Assembly (NCBI GenBank): GCA_009760855.2
Contig: WPIO01000020.1
Location: 498,001-562,000, forward strand
Length of the DNA stretch: 64,000 bases
Direction: 5' to 3'
Source: Cristatella mucedo
Lineage: Eukaryota > Bryozoa > Phylactolaemata > Cristatellidae
Position numbers and translations under genes: made by a program. A model generated the notes under the pieces. That model was not told where the DNA came from. It did not search any database and was given only the letters and a program-made list of their open reading frames with translations. Of the stretch, positions 9,996-20,727 are shown one piece after another (within the stretch, counting starts at the first letter, position 1; the number at the start of each line of letters is the position of its first letter).

Positions 9996-10854
9996 AACTT
10001 CCGGTCTCAGTGTAGGTGCAGTCTGTCTGGGGCAGAGTCGTGAGCACACGTCAGCCGTAGGCCGGCGGCCGTTGGGAGATTTTCCACCGCTCACTCTTGT
10101 CCTATTTTTCGATGGCTGCATGGTGGCTCAAGCGCTGCGATTAGCGTAGACGTTTGCCAGCTAAAGCCGACCATCCGGTCTCTGGGTGGACCTCACGCTA
10201 AGGAATGAACAACAGTTGCCGCCTGTCTATCTGCAGCTGTCCGCCAGGCGTAACCCAACGCCGCCTGTAGCCGGGCGGCAGACGGCTGTTGTAACTCCCC
10301 ATCTTATCCAATGCTAGCGATTGGGACGCCCGGGCTGCTGCCCGAAACAGCCAACGCATGCTATTTGCTGTCAGCCGTTCTCGTGTTCAGACGATAACTG
10401 GGGCTCGAAGAAGCAAGTATCCATTTCAAATAGGAGCAAGACCTACCTTCTAAATCGTAACGAAATCTAAACACCAAAATGTCAATTAACTAGCACCCGT
10501 TAGACCACAGGTAGAACAATAAACACATGGAAGCCACTATTTACAACCATGCTGAAGGCCGAAATCCGCGTGTTTGCTTACCCAAATTTTTCGAGGAGGC
10601 CAGATCCACTGCTGGGCAGGGGCCGTAAATTGTTTTATGGCTGGCTGCTAGCGATCGTCGGCGGTCGCAATCGAACCCCCGAATGTTTAATTGTGAAGCC
10701 CGAGCCAGTAAAGGGGTGCATAGCTTGCCGGAGCTCAAGCGAGGGTATGCTATAAGGCCAGGTAGAACGCCAGTTTCCATAACTTGGTCTCGGCGAAAGC
10801 CTAAACGCTAGTCTCTTATTCTCAACCATTTGCTCTGTCTCACCCCTTTCCTCT
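9996..10854. other. No gene; weak tRNA-like traces
   Basis: Open frames at 10541-10877 overlap on both strands and look fortuitous. On the minus strand near 10660-10685, GGGGGTTCGATTGCGACC resembles a tRNA box B. On the plus strand near 10133, GTGGCTCAAGCGCTGCGATT resembles a box A. Neither folds into a convincing tRNA by eye; both may be SINE relics. Confidence 0.35.
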
Positions 10855-11439
<585 letters not shown>

Positions 11440-11625
11440 ATAATATAATACTAATAATACACTTGATAAAGCGCCATCAGAGAACTCAATCTCTTTCTAG
11501 GCACTTTACATTTGCTGCAAAGGAAACAGCATCGAATGGTGAGTGGTATCTTGCTTGATAAACAACATAAATAACATGGTTAGAGGTGACATGCACAGGG
11601 TCAGCCCCACCAATGCGTGAATTAT
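11440..11625 (-). mobile_element. L2-A LINE 3' fragment
   Basis: The left end has AATAATAC and the reversed hairpin (GATAAAGCGCC...CTAGGCACTTTACA). The family UTR follows, to CATGCACAGGGTCAGC, where homology stops at about 11614. It carries no protein-coding part. Confidence 0.82.
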
Positions 11626-11884
11626 GACTTGACTAATGCTTATTTGAGAAATCACTATATTAAATAACTCGTTTAGTACAACTTGGCTACATATTCATGT
11701 AAAAATATATATACATCGTAAAAAATAACGAAATTAAGTCTGAATTCCACTCGATGAGCTATCAGCGAGTTCGCGTTGAATAAGCACTAGGATTTTCCCC
11801 TAAGTTTTCATTAATTGCAGGTCAGTACCACCTATAAAAATTTTTTGTGAGTCTTCCCCTATACATAAACACTGTGCAGGTCTT
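11626..11884. other. Unassigned spacer before the L2-B element
   Basis: A/T-rich sequence without frames or repeats that I recognise. Confidence 0.5.
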
Positions 11885-13705
11885 GCCCCCTAGATACAAT
11901 CCTGGCGCATCCACTGCATAGGACGATGGTTCTCCGATGTTTCTGCCTGTGATGTGGCTGCCTTAATAAGGTCTAGCAAAAAGAGCTCGTCTCCTGAAGA
12001 CCCTATACCTTCATCTTTGTGGTCTTCACTTGCAGACCAACTTAGCCCTGCCATATCCAAGATTTTTAATGCTTCTTTGGGAAAAAGGGTCGTCCCCAAG
12101 TATTTCAAATCGGCAATCGTTAGACCTATTCTTTAAAAGCCTGGATTAGACGCAGAGGTCCTAGCAAACTATCGTCCAGTTTCCCTTCTTCCATTCTTAT
12201 CAAAGATTCTTGAAAAAATTGTTGCTAGGCAGCTAGTTGAACGTATTGAAAATAATGGAATGTCAGAAACATTTCAATCAGGGTTCAAGAGGCAGCACTC
12301 TACTGAAATTGCTCTCCTCCGTGTTTACAATGACATTCTACGTGGCAACGACGACGGGAATGTCACTGCCCTAGCTCTGCTAGATCTGTCTGCTGCCTTC
12401 GACACCATTGATCACGAAGTTCTGCTTGAACGATTGAGTACAACGATCGGTCTGGCAGACGTAGCACTGGCGTGGTTTAAATCATACTTGTCTGATCGTG
12501 TTCAATCCGTGTCGTGTGGGGGTCAGGTCTCAGACATGAGAAGGGTCACCTGTGGAGTCCCTCAAGGGTCTGTACTCGGTCCCTTGCTGTTCTCCATTTA
12601 TACACAACCTCTGGGAAAAGTGATTAAGGCCCATGGAATAGGATATCACTTCTATGCTGACGATACTCAGTTGTATTTGTCATTTAAACCGTCGAAATCT
12701 GCAGCAGCAACTGAGAAACTGAATGCTTGCCTTGCCGATACTCGATCCTGGATGTCGGAAAACTTCCTGAAATTAAATGACGATAAAACCAAACTGCTGC
12801 TCATAGGACACCCTAAGCGTGTGGCTGGATTAAAAGGCTTTGCTGTTCTAATAGGTGATGCTATTGTGCGACCTTCACCACGTACTCGTAATCTAGGTGT
12901 CGTGTTCGACAGCTGCCTCAATTTCAAAAGCTTCATTCAGAAGACTGCCTCTACAGCTAGCCATCACATCCGATCCCTATCCAAGATTAGGAGCTGTCTC
13001 CCACAGTGGCTTGTAAAAAATTTAACTAGCTCTTTAGTTCTGTCTCGGCTTGATTATTGTAATTCACTCTTGGCTGGGCTACCGAAGAAAGCTATTATGC
13101 CACTTCAGCAGACTATGAATATGGCTGCAAGGCTGGTCTCCAAGTCCCAGCGGTTTGAGCACGTGTCACCTCTGCTGAAAGAGCTAGGATGGTTGCCGGT
13201 TGAGCAAAGGATACAGAGCAAAGTTCTTACGCTGACCCATAAGGCCCGCCTCGGCTTGGCTCCTTCGTACCTAGCTGAACTGCTGCATCAGTTTCAGCCT
13301 GTTCGCACCCTCAGGTCCTGTGTGGACAATAAATTAGCTGTCCCATTCCTCAGCTTTAAGACAGTTGGCGACAGAAGCTTTAGCTTTGCAGGTCCTAGAC
13401 CGTGGAACTTGCTTCCACAATTCTTACACAACGACAACTACTCTCCAACTGCCGACAATGGCACATCTTTTTCAGCGGTCCTGAACTGCTACTTCTATGC
13501 TACTCACTACCTCAACTGCTCTCCTGACTCTGCTATGCTTCCCACTTTCTCTTTGTTGCGTGAGACGAAGTCAATTGGCTACCGAATGCGTACCGAAAGC
13601 CGCTTAGGCTGTGAGTGTGCTATGCAAAAGTCTCCTGCGTAACACCCACATGGTCTTTATGACTTTGTGGAGTTACTGACGGAGATACATTACATTACAT
13701 TACAT
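11885..13705 (+). mobile_element. Best-preserved L2-B LINE copy
   Basis: This is a 5'-truncated CR1/L2-type retrotransposon. Homology begins just after an in-frame stop at 11891. The RT frame is readable from about 11921 (RWFSDVSACDVAALI) to 13642, with one internal stop (TAA at 12134-12136, where relatives have a lysine). The 3' UTR is only about 50 bp and ends GGAGATACATTACATTACAT, an (ACATT)n tail characteristic of this family. The endonuclease and 5' UTR are missing, so the copy cannot move alone. I found no clear target-site duplication. Confidence 0.92.
12260..13642 (+). CDS. LINE reverse transcriptase, 460-codon ORF
   Basis: This is the RT domain and C-terminus of the L2-B element, an RNA-directed DNA polymerase that primes from nicked genomic DNA in active relatives. 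Visible motifs by residue: FQSGFKRQHSTE (5-16); motif A LLDLSAAFDTIDH (40-52); GVPQGSVLGPLLF (99-111); catalytic YADD (132-135), with both aspartates intact; LNDDKTK (172-178). The C-terminal L2 region includes LSRLDYCNSLLAGLP (261-275), LGWLPVEQRI (309-318), APSYLAELLHQFQP (334-347) and KTVGDRSFS near 365. The first ATG at 12260 is only where the frame reopens. The frame really continues upstream to 11921 across one stop, so the original protein was longer and had an endonuclease in front. The opposite-strand frame at 12667-12936 is a shadow. Confidence 0.9.
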   Translation: MSETFQSGFKRQHSTEIALLRVYNDILRGNDDGNVTALALLDLSAAFDTIDHEVLLERLSTTIGLADVALAWFKSYLSDRVQSVSCGGQVSDMRRVTCGVPQGSVLGPLLFSIYTQPLGKVIKAHGIGYHFYADDTQLYLSFKPSKSAAATEKLNACLADTRSWMSENFLKLNDDKTKLLLIGHPKRVAGLKGFAVLIGDAIVRPSPRTRNLGVVFDSCLNFKSFIQKTASTASHHIRSLSKIRSCLPQWLVKNLTSSLVLSRLDYCNSLLAGLPKKAIMPLQQTMNMAARLVSKSQRFEHVSPLLKELGWLPVEQRIQSKVLTLTHKARLGLAPSYLAELLHQFQPVRTLRSCVDNKLAVPFLSFKTVGDRSFSFAGPRPWNLLPQFLHNDNYSPTADNGTSFSAVLNCYFYATHYLNCSPDSAMLPTFSLLRETKSIGYRMRTESRLGCECAMQKSPA

Positions 13706-14029
13706 GCCAACCACATGAAGGTCACGCAGCTTCTTGGCTACGGTTGTCATGTCGTAGAGTTAGAGGATGTCGTGATATCGGCCTTGCTGGTTACCTAGAG
13801 CTCGGCTGGCTACCAATTACAGGAAGTCGGCTGTCCTACCTCCTATCCACGGATTACGAAATTACCGATTCCTAGTCATCATAATTGAGGAATAACGAAT
13901 ACTATTTCTGCCGTTGCAATCCGAAGGATCTAGCACAACACCGTTCCAGTAGAGTCGGCGTCATCTAATAAGTCTTTATAACTTGGCACGTCCATGGCAT
14001 CCATTTTAGGCCCAGTTCTTCTACAATAT
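13706..14029. other. No gene seen
   Basis: Unassigned sequence between two LINE copies. Confidence 0.5.
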
Positions 14030-14470
14030 ATACACTGCTCGTGATGTGATAACCAAGCAAAATCAAGGCTCTAATTTTTATGCAGATAACACATAGATTA
14101 AGACTCTTATTTTTATACAGATGACATATAGCTGTACTAACGCTCTGATTCCTCCCAGCACGGCAAACTATCTCAGCTCCCTGCAAAAGGTACTGCTGAC
14201 ATTCCCATTGACAGCGCAGCAAAGTATCTCAAATAAAATGACGATACAACAACTTAATAGTTATGATATATACCAAATATTAATCAGAAGTCGAAAGGCC
14301 TATTCACGAAAAATGGACATGGCCAGCATATCATCTGTAGCATCTGCTTGTAATTAGGTGTTCTGTTCCAAAGTGATCTTTCACTATACATCAGTATTCG
14401 TTCTGCAGTCAAGTCTGTCTACTTTCAGCTGTGTAGCATTGCACAGATTCAAGACCTGCTTTGACAATCA
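14030..14470 (+). mobile_element. Decayed L2-A RT fragment with duplicated catalytic segment
   Basis: The catalytic region appears twice in tandem (14071-14138). It is followed by remnants of the downstream SLNSL...LQLNDD block (about 14165-14260) and by TGATCTTTCACTATACATC...AGTCTGTCTACTTTCAGCTG (about 14370-14430). That last part matches 1400-1460 in the first LINE copy. The order agrees with L2-A, but every frame is broken. Confidence 0.6.
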
Positions 14471-14624
14471 GCTGACATCCAGGCCCACCTTCCAAAGCGC
14501 AGTTGGGGTTTTCCGTAATTTTTCAAAGGGTGAGGGCTAAAACGTGTGGTTGGTTACTGCCCGCCATTGTGGACCGACGAGTTTCACAGAAATCAATTGC
14601 GAACAAAAACAAGCACAGGTAGAA

Positions 14625-14830
14625 GAATATCAGTATAGCTAGGGCAGACAACACTGAGAAAAACAAGCAACAAAGGGAGCCCCTCAATGCCACAACTGCA
14701 GAAGCTCAAAAGAAATGTCGCAAACGACGAAAGGCTGAACCGACAGGAAGAGACTGAAAAAGAGCCAAGCAGCTTCATACGGACAAGGTCAAAGAACAGA
14801 AAGAAGCTCTCCGGGTAAGATTCAAGCAAT
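14625..14830 (+). repeat. Dispersed repeat D1, copy 1 (Lys/Glu/Arg-rich frame)
   Basis: About 150 bp aligns by eye with 55335-55490: shared GCAACAAAGGGAG, CTCA.T.CC, AAGA.A...CG.A and GGAAGAGACT.AA, then GCC.AG.AGCTTC. The plus frame of this copy reads a basic, helical-looking peptide (TAEAQKKCRKRRKAE, then KVKEQKEALRVRF) with one stop. Such K/E/R-rich runs occur in the N-terminal parts of several transposon proteins, but I cannot name the family. Confidence 0.4.
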
Positions 14831-17215
14831 CGACGACGAACGGTCGTGGTACGCAATCCTTGCCCGATATAGCCAATACTCACCAGCCAGGCAGGCATTC
14901 TTACTGCTAGGTCAGCAAAGACTGAGCGCCTGCGTTATGCATTGGATTAAAGGAACATGGCCGTGAATTGCTGCCCAGAATTTTCCGTCAGTGCAGATCC
15001 ACGGGGAAGAAACGGAGAATGTTGGTGCCTTCAGTGTGCACACTGAGGTACCAGCTCTGCGGGACGGTGCCTACCTGGGAGGAGGCGTCGGTTAAAGATA
15101 GCTGAAGGAGGTGGAGTGGGAGAGCAACAGCTGCAAGCTCAGTTTCGGCTCAACAGACAGCTGTTGCCGTCAGCTGGCCATTTGTATGCCTTTTGGTCAA
15201 GCAATTTTTGTGACCGGCAGGTCAGTGCGTTTCGTTTTTCGCCAGACACTTGCACCTCTCTTGGCAGACTCAGGGCAGGCTTCGAGATGCTTCCCTCAAG
15301 GAGTCCATTAGAACATACAAGAATAGTCTGGTTCCTTACCCCATACCCACGACGTAAGGCCTAGAGGGCTTGCTGCTGTTCTCAGCCGGTTAGCTCAAGA
15401 GGGCAGCACCATTGCGGATATAGGCCCTTGCTAAAAAAGCTGATTTCCCAGCGAAGATATTTTTTTACCATGTCTCAGTCAGCACTAAGGCTAATTCCTT
15501 CGCAGAAAGTTGTATGATTTGAGGAGATCAGACAGGACTTGTGCTAGAGTAAGTCAGCACAAGCCGAATTAGCTTGAACATATGCACTTTTAGATGCCAT
15601 TGCAGCCATTCCCTTACTGCCTTCGCCTTCTTGTGCAATCCTTTGAGTGAAATGCCACCGTCGGCCTATTTTTGATCCGGTGCCTATTAGCCATAACTGC
15701 ATGAGGGGAAATGTAGTTGCAATCCTCGATATCAAACTTGCGGGAGGGCATCTCTCCAGAGAGAACTTGTTTTTAACATGAAAATTGGTCGACTAAAACT
15801 ATTGCTGCACGCATTTTCTGGTTATACAGAAAATACAGCACTTGTGGAAAAGAAGAGAAATTTTGTCAACGATTTGTAGTAGCCGTGCTTTTTACCTCGC
15901 CTCTAACAATCCAGCATGACCAAAGGCCCTGTTGGCATTATTTGACCAGGAAGGATTTGAGGGCATGAGGAGATCAATAGCATAATACTACTTGAGTAAT
16001 GTTGAAAGCAAAAGCTTTTGCTCAATAGGTCCTGAACTGAGAAAGCCGCCAACACAAATATTATGCCGTAATTTGTTACTGGCGACTTTGACACTTCCTT
16101 TCCAGCCATCGGCGGCTGCTACCTCTTTCTGCTTGCACTTAAACTGCACAGAAAATTGAGCTTATTTTGTCCCTTTTTTAATTGCACAAGACGAAGGCTA
16201 TCTGCTCCCGAGTCTGCACTAAAAATGCTCTTTGGCTTTGAGTGTGCTATAGTAAGATGTCTAGCTCAATAAGCACTCAGGCATCATGACTGATGAGTTC
16301 TGACAGAGTGCATGTTAGACAAGCCTACACATAACGACCGATTGACGATCAAGCAGATGAGCTGTTCCACTCATGCAAATAGGGTCTCTTGTAGCAATTG
16401 CCAGCAATAAAACGTCTGCTCGAGGCACAGAAGCAAAGATGATCGTGTACTATTTTGAATTTTCAGCTCTGTCTAAATGGACCGATTTAGCTAACCCTGC
16501 CGGTAACAGGCTCATTTCTATTTTCCTGTTGCTCTGTAATCAGGCTATGTTGACCTCGCCGACTAGAACATCCAACTTCTGGTCATCTAGCGTGACATAA
16601 TGGTGACAGCATGCCCCCCAGGCGGCTCTGGTGCTCCTGTAGTAGTCGGCAAAGTGACGACGAAAGTACTGGGAGAGCAGCTGTGTTTCATCTCTTTGAT
16701 GCCTCAGCAACATGCACAGTGTGCAGCACGAGATGACATGGCTGGCAGCACGAGATGTCAGGCAGGAGCAGCCCAGCCTTGAGGAGCCGAGCTCTTTTCC
16801 TGCTTCATCTCTCTTTTCCACGTGGGCAGATAATAACAGGGATGAAATGGAAGCCACTAACGAGCTCCTTAATTGGCAGCAGCTTCACTTGCTCGCATCC
16901 AGCTGCTGACCGTTGCTGCTGTGTTTTCACACCTTCTGCATGTAATGTGCAGTGCCCCCAGCTTTCTTCTTGCAGCCAGGTAGTCTAATTGAGCTGCCTG
17001 TTTTAATTGGCCTCTGTTATGATCTCTGAAAAATGCCATGTCGATAGTTTTGCAGCCGCTGTTACACTGCAGTCACTGCCTATCAAGCATCTTCTCAGCT
17101 TCAAAGCAGCACCTGCTTTCGGGCGGTAGAAGTTGCCAATTCGCACCCAGCTTTTAGCTGGCTACAGATGCTTGCAAAAAGATAAGTGCCAGGACATATT
17201 TGCTATGCTGACCCC
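14831..17215. other. No firm gene; one weak exon candidate inside
   Basis: Several open frames of 60-105 codons overlap on opposite strands at 15110-15735 and 16540-16990, with no recognisable domains. The most protein-like is the minus frame treated separately at 16540-16700. I see no mobile element here. Confidence 0.4.
16540..16700 (-). CDS. Possible minus-strand exon, unidentified
   Basis: Within a 105-codon minus frame (16540-16857), the last third reads QYFRRHFADYYRSTRAAWGA, then YVTLDDQKLDVLVGEVNIA and a stop. On the minus strand it follows a C/T-rich stretch ending in CTCTCCCAG, a plausible splice acceptor near 16670. The aromatic/charged composition looks like protein, but I recognise no family and found no partner exon. 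Chance is a fair alternative at this length. A function cannot be given. Confidence 0.18.
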
Positions 17216-17217
17216 CA

Positions 17218-17340
17218 CTTTCTCTCCCGCTCTCTGTCTCTCTCTCTTTCTCTCTCTGTCTCTCTGTGTATCTCTCTGTCTCTCTGTCTCTATCTGTCTC
17301 TCTGTCTCTTTGTCTCTCTGTCTCTCTCTCTCTCCCACTC
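17218..17340. repeat. CT/CTGT-rich microsatellite
   Basis: TCTCTGTCTC-type units with occasional A or TT interruptions over about 120 bp. The Ser/Leu/Cys-rich frames here are artefacts. Confidence 0.93.
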
Positions 17341-19030
17341 TCTCCCTTGCTGGCAGCCTAGCTTATGTTGTCGATCTATTGCAGATGCTTGCTGCCATAT
17401 AAACATAGCAGCATAGAAATTCAAACAGCCACTCATACTGCTAAAAGAACCAGTGGCTGCTGTCACTACTTTCCTCTGGGCAGTCCAGTGTCAAAACATT
17501 GATTATGCACTTTTGGTGGTCGTTTAGGCTCTCCCTAAACTAAGGCCACAATTGATTTAGATTTCTTGAAGGATTTTTTAAGGATAGGCAACTCCTCGGA
17601 AAGTACGATAATATTGTCCGACAGTCAAGCTGTCAATTTGAACACACTTGCCTATCCTAGCAATTTCAAACTATCAGTTAAGCAGCGCATACAGTTTAGC
17701 TGTCTCTATTGAGATATCACGAGGCTAAAATGAGCATTTTTACTGTAGAGATACATTTTAGTGTCATGCATTTAGTAATATTGCAGCGCTTCCCTGGGGC
17801 TCACTCAGGTACCCAAGGTTTTTGATTGCAAACCTGGAAGCCTAGGTTTGAGCATTATATATTTTCTGGCACCAGTTTTTAAGCACCCAATGTTGGGCTG
17901 TAATTGACTTGCCACACGATTCATTTCTTTTACCAAGCCGAGTTCTTTTCTGCTTAATTGGTCAGACTTTGCTCCAGGGCCACTCAGGTGTCACGACTGA
18001 GGTATTTATTCTAGGTAAATGAAGCCTCTAGGGCTTTTAACCTCAGTGCAGTCAGATCTGCCTGCCATCTGGTTATTGGTACGTTAGGGTCTGAAAAATA
18101 GAGCAGTGGCCCTCGCAGTGGCTGCTCTTCTCTCTTTGATAGATGCTTAGCTACGAGATGGATGCTCTGAAATAGATGCTATGAAAATAGCATGCTTCAG
18201 CTAGGTAAGGCTGCTTATACACAGTTTTTATATACCTTTTTCTTCGTGACGACCAATTTGGTCATCTATTAACGACAAGTAGTCGACCAACTCCTTCAGA
18301 CGAGGTAGATTACAAATCACCGTTGCAGTTGGATTTCAAAAATCAATACATCGGACCACCTCAGCTCAATAGTGCTCCTAAGTTTGGCCTAGCACAGCCA
18401 TACAAAGTACTAAGACGATTTTGGAAGATGAGTGATGATGCTATATGAGTCAAATCGGGACCTTTGCATTATACACTAGTAATACAGGCATCGTCTCTAA
18501 AAACCTGAATAACATCTAGAATACGCAATTTTTCAAGATTATTACACATGAGCCATACCATTAATTAGCTACTAAATAGCTACCAATAGTAATAGTATGA
18601 TAATATGCAAGTTTGAATGAGTCCTAAAAGAATGTGTGCATATGAAGCAAGGCAGCTGTTATGGTTGAGAAAAAGAGACACTGGTAGCAATCACCAAGGT
18701 ATATATAATCTGCTCTAGGCACAGAATCGACAGTAGGTCATTAGTAAGCAAATAAGTTCAAAACTAAGAAAGCATATGAGAGACTGCAGAAGCTTATGTA
18801 TACTGAATGGCATTATAGTTGGCAAAATCACCTCATAATAAAGGATATATTAGGAATTTTTGATAGCATAGCACAGTCACGCCAACTGAGATAGGAAAGA
18901 CATCGGCCAGGCTGAGATATGCCTCGTTAGTCTAGGGAATTCAGTGATCAAACCTTTTAGCTTGTGCCATCCGAACTATAGCCTTGTTGTAGCGCTCAGC
19001 CCCCAAGGAAGAACGGTGTGCTGCCTGTGC
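17341..19030. other. No gene seen; possible tRNA-like relic near 17.8 kb
   Basis: At 17795-17860, GGGGCTCACTCAGGTACCC is followed about 30 bp later by AAGCCTAGGTTTGAGC, spaced like box A and box B of a tRNA-derived SINE. No tail or second copy was found. The rest shows nothing. Confidence 0.3.
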
Positions 19031-19378
19031 TTACTTAGTATCAATATTCTCACATAGAACATATGTCTCTAGCATTGCATACACGTAAAAGGAAACAAGC
19101 ATGCTAACGTAATCAGCTGATGCAGTAGGAAGCCACAATAGCATTAGCAACTGGGAGAAGGCACAACTGTGCCAAATACCTGCAAACTCATCGACCGAGT
19201 TGATACTGATAAGGATATTTCCCCAAGCTAGCTCAGTGAATACTTCACTGATACTGCAATTGGGGCACAGCAACTGCAGAAAAGCACGAGGGGTAATTTG
19301 TTTTGTCAAATCCTTTGCTGCTGCACCCAATTCCGCCCACAGTGGCACACAGGGATCAGGTAAGTACATGCTTTCCAT
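19031..19378 (-). CDS. Unidentified 115-codon frame, strand ambiguous
   Basis: The minus frame reads MESMYLPDPCVPLWAELGAA, later AFLQLLCPNCSISEVFTELA, with several tryptophans and a GCAG/GTATTT site near 19180 that could be a donor. However, the plus strand has a textbook donor (ATCAG/GTAAGT at 19359/19360) closing a plus frame over 19200-19359. Either strand could hold an exon, or neither. No domain is recognised and nothing around it helps. Treat it as an open question rather than a gene. Confidence 0.2.
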   Translation of the reverse strand: MESMYLPDPCVPLWAELGAAAKDLTKQITPRAFLQLLCPNCSISEVFTELAWGNILISINSVDEFAGIWHSCAFSQLLMLLWLPTASADYVSMLVSFYVYAMLETYVLCENIDTK

Positions 19379-19629
19379 TCCTTGCCTGCTGCAGCCTGAA
19401 AGGATCTCATCTGACAGATGGCTGCCGATTGAAGCCTTTGGCTCTATAACTTCTTACCAAATTAGCGTTGCACTAGGGAGCAATATTTTAGGCCTGCATC
19501 GGCCAAGCAGCTGCCAGGTAAAAGTGGCCCATTGTGAGCAGTAGCTTTGGCCTGGTTACGTTAATTACTGAAGAGCATGATGAGTCACTCGCGGTTGCCA
19601 AATGAATAACTTGCACCAGCTACCTGCAG

Positions 19630-19740
19630 ACAGGTCGGCTGCTCGGACTTAAGCCTCTGGCATTGGAGGCTGCGGAGTTCGAATTTCGGCGTTAGCACCG
19701 GGTCTCTCTAGTGAAATAATTTAACTTGGTCAGGCTGTTG
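19630..19740 (+). mobile_element. Possible tRNA-like SINE head
   Basis: GTCGGCTGCTCGGACTTAAG is followed by a small stem (GCCTC...GAGGC) and GGAGTTCGAATTTCGGCG, a fair box B. Order and spacing suit a tRNA-derived element. I see no family tail or other copy. Confidence 0.35.
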
Positions 19741-19977
19741 TGCTATACAAATCCTGCCGTTTGTTCAGCCATGTCTGGCCTACACGCCTGGATCAGCACC
19801 GTCTCCGCTACTCACTGCTATTTGCTGATAATTTGACGTGATTGGAAGTAGCTAAGCAGTTCAACTTAAATGCTCAGTACTGGGATCCTCGAACATGCAT
19901 GCTTGCCCCTCTGATAACTAGCACAGTGACAGAGGACGACAAACATTAAAAAAATCTTTTGCATTCTAATTTTTCAG

Positions 19978-20447
19978 AAGGACTGACCTTAGTCGATCAT
20001 ATTCCCCATGCAACTCCTGGAAGCTTTGGGAATCCACATTGTTATAATATAGCCTCATATTTTTCGGAAAAAGCTGAGAGCTACCGGCTGAAACAATTTT
20101 TTTTAATTCAGAAGGATTTACGGTCTCTGCTCAATTTAATTAAAGACATATATACCCGTCGTGGTGAACTATTGGATACAGTTGGAAACATACCAAGTGC
20201 TGTATTTCTCTATTTCTGGCTACACATGAGACGATTCCAGGACCAAGTGACGCGAAGGAAAAGCGAAAAAGCTTGCAGAACTTGTGCAGGCACGAGTGAA
20301 CTACTTGCTTTACACGTTGACTTCGTGCTAACATGTCCCATCTATCGTCTTTCGTCTATTTTTGTCGTCTATCCCCCCATGTCTCAGCATTTCTCTCAGC
20401 ACGGGCGCACCTCAGTAGATTTCTCTACATACTTCTATGCATCTTAA
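19978..20447 (+). CDS. Unidentified 157-codon open stretch behind a good splice acceptor
   Basis: An open frame runs from 19959 to a stop at 20445. At 19955-19977 a pyrimidine-rich run with CTAAT and TTTTTCAG makes a strong-looking 3' splice site, so an exon would start at 19978. The peptide includes LTLVDHIPHATPGSFGNPHC, a helical, charged stretch (RLKQFFLIQKDLRSLLNLIK) and TRRKSEKACRTCAGTSELLA. No convincing donor is seen, and no family is recognised. The 3' part runs towards the CTCTGT repeat. One frame of this length is expected by chance in 64 kb of this composition, so confidence is low. Confidence 0.25.
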
Positions 20448-20529
20448 GTACTCTCAGAATGTCTCTTTGCGTCTTTTTCTGTCTCTTTGTCCTTGATTTT
20501 TCTCTCCCTCCCTTTCTAGATCTCACTTT

Positions 20530-20727
20530 TCCAAATCTCTCTGTCTCACTGTTTCTCCCTCTCTGCGTCTGTGTCTCCGTGTCTCTGTGTCTCTGTGTCT
20601 CTGTGTCTCTGTGTCTCTGTGTCTCTGCGTCTCTGCGTCTCTGTGTCTCTGTATCTCTGTGTCTCTGTGCCTCCGTGTCTCTGCGTCTCCGTGTTTCTCT
20701 GTCTCTGTCTCTCGTTGTCTCTCTCAA
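20530..20727. repeat. (GTCTCTGT)n short tandem repeat
   Basis: About 20 imperfect 8-bp units (GTCTCTGT with GC and AT variants), grading into CT-rich sequence on both sides. The Arg/Asp/Thr-rich and Ser/Leu/Cys-rich frames on the two strands are artefacts. Confidence 0.95.

Noticed and set aside
12667-12936. 89-codon minus-strand frame
   Set aside because: It is a shadow of the LINE RT ORF.
16280-16320. Hammerhead ribozyme core (CTGATGAG)
   Set aside because: No GAAA core or closing stems follow at the needed distance.
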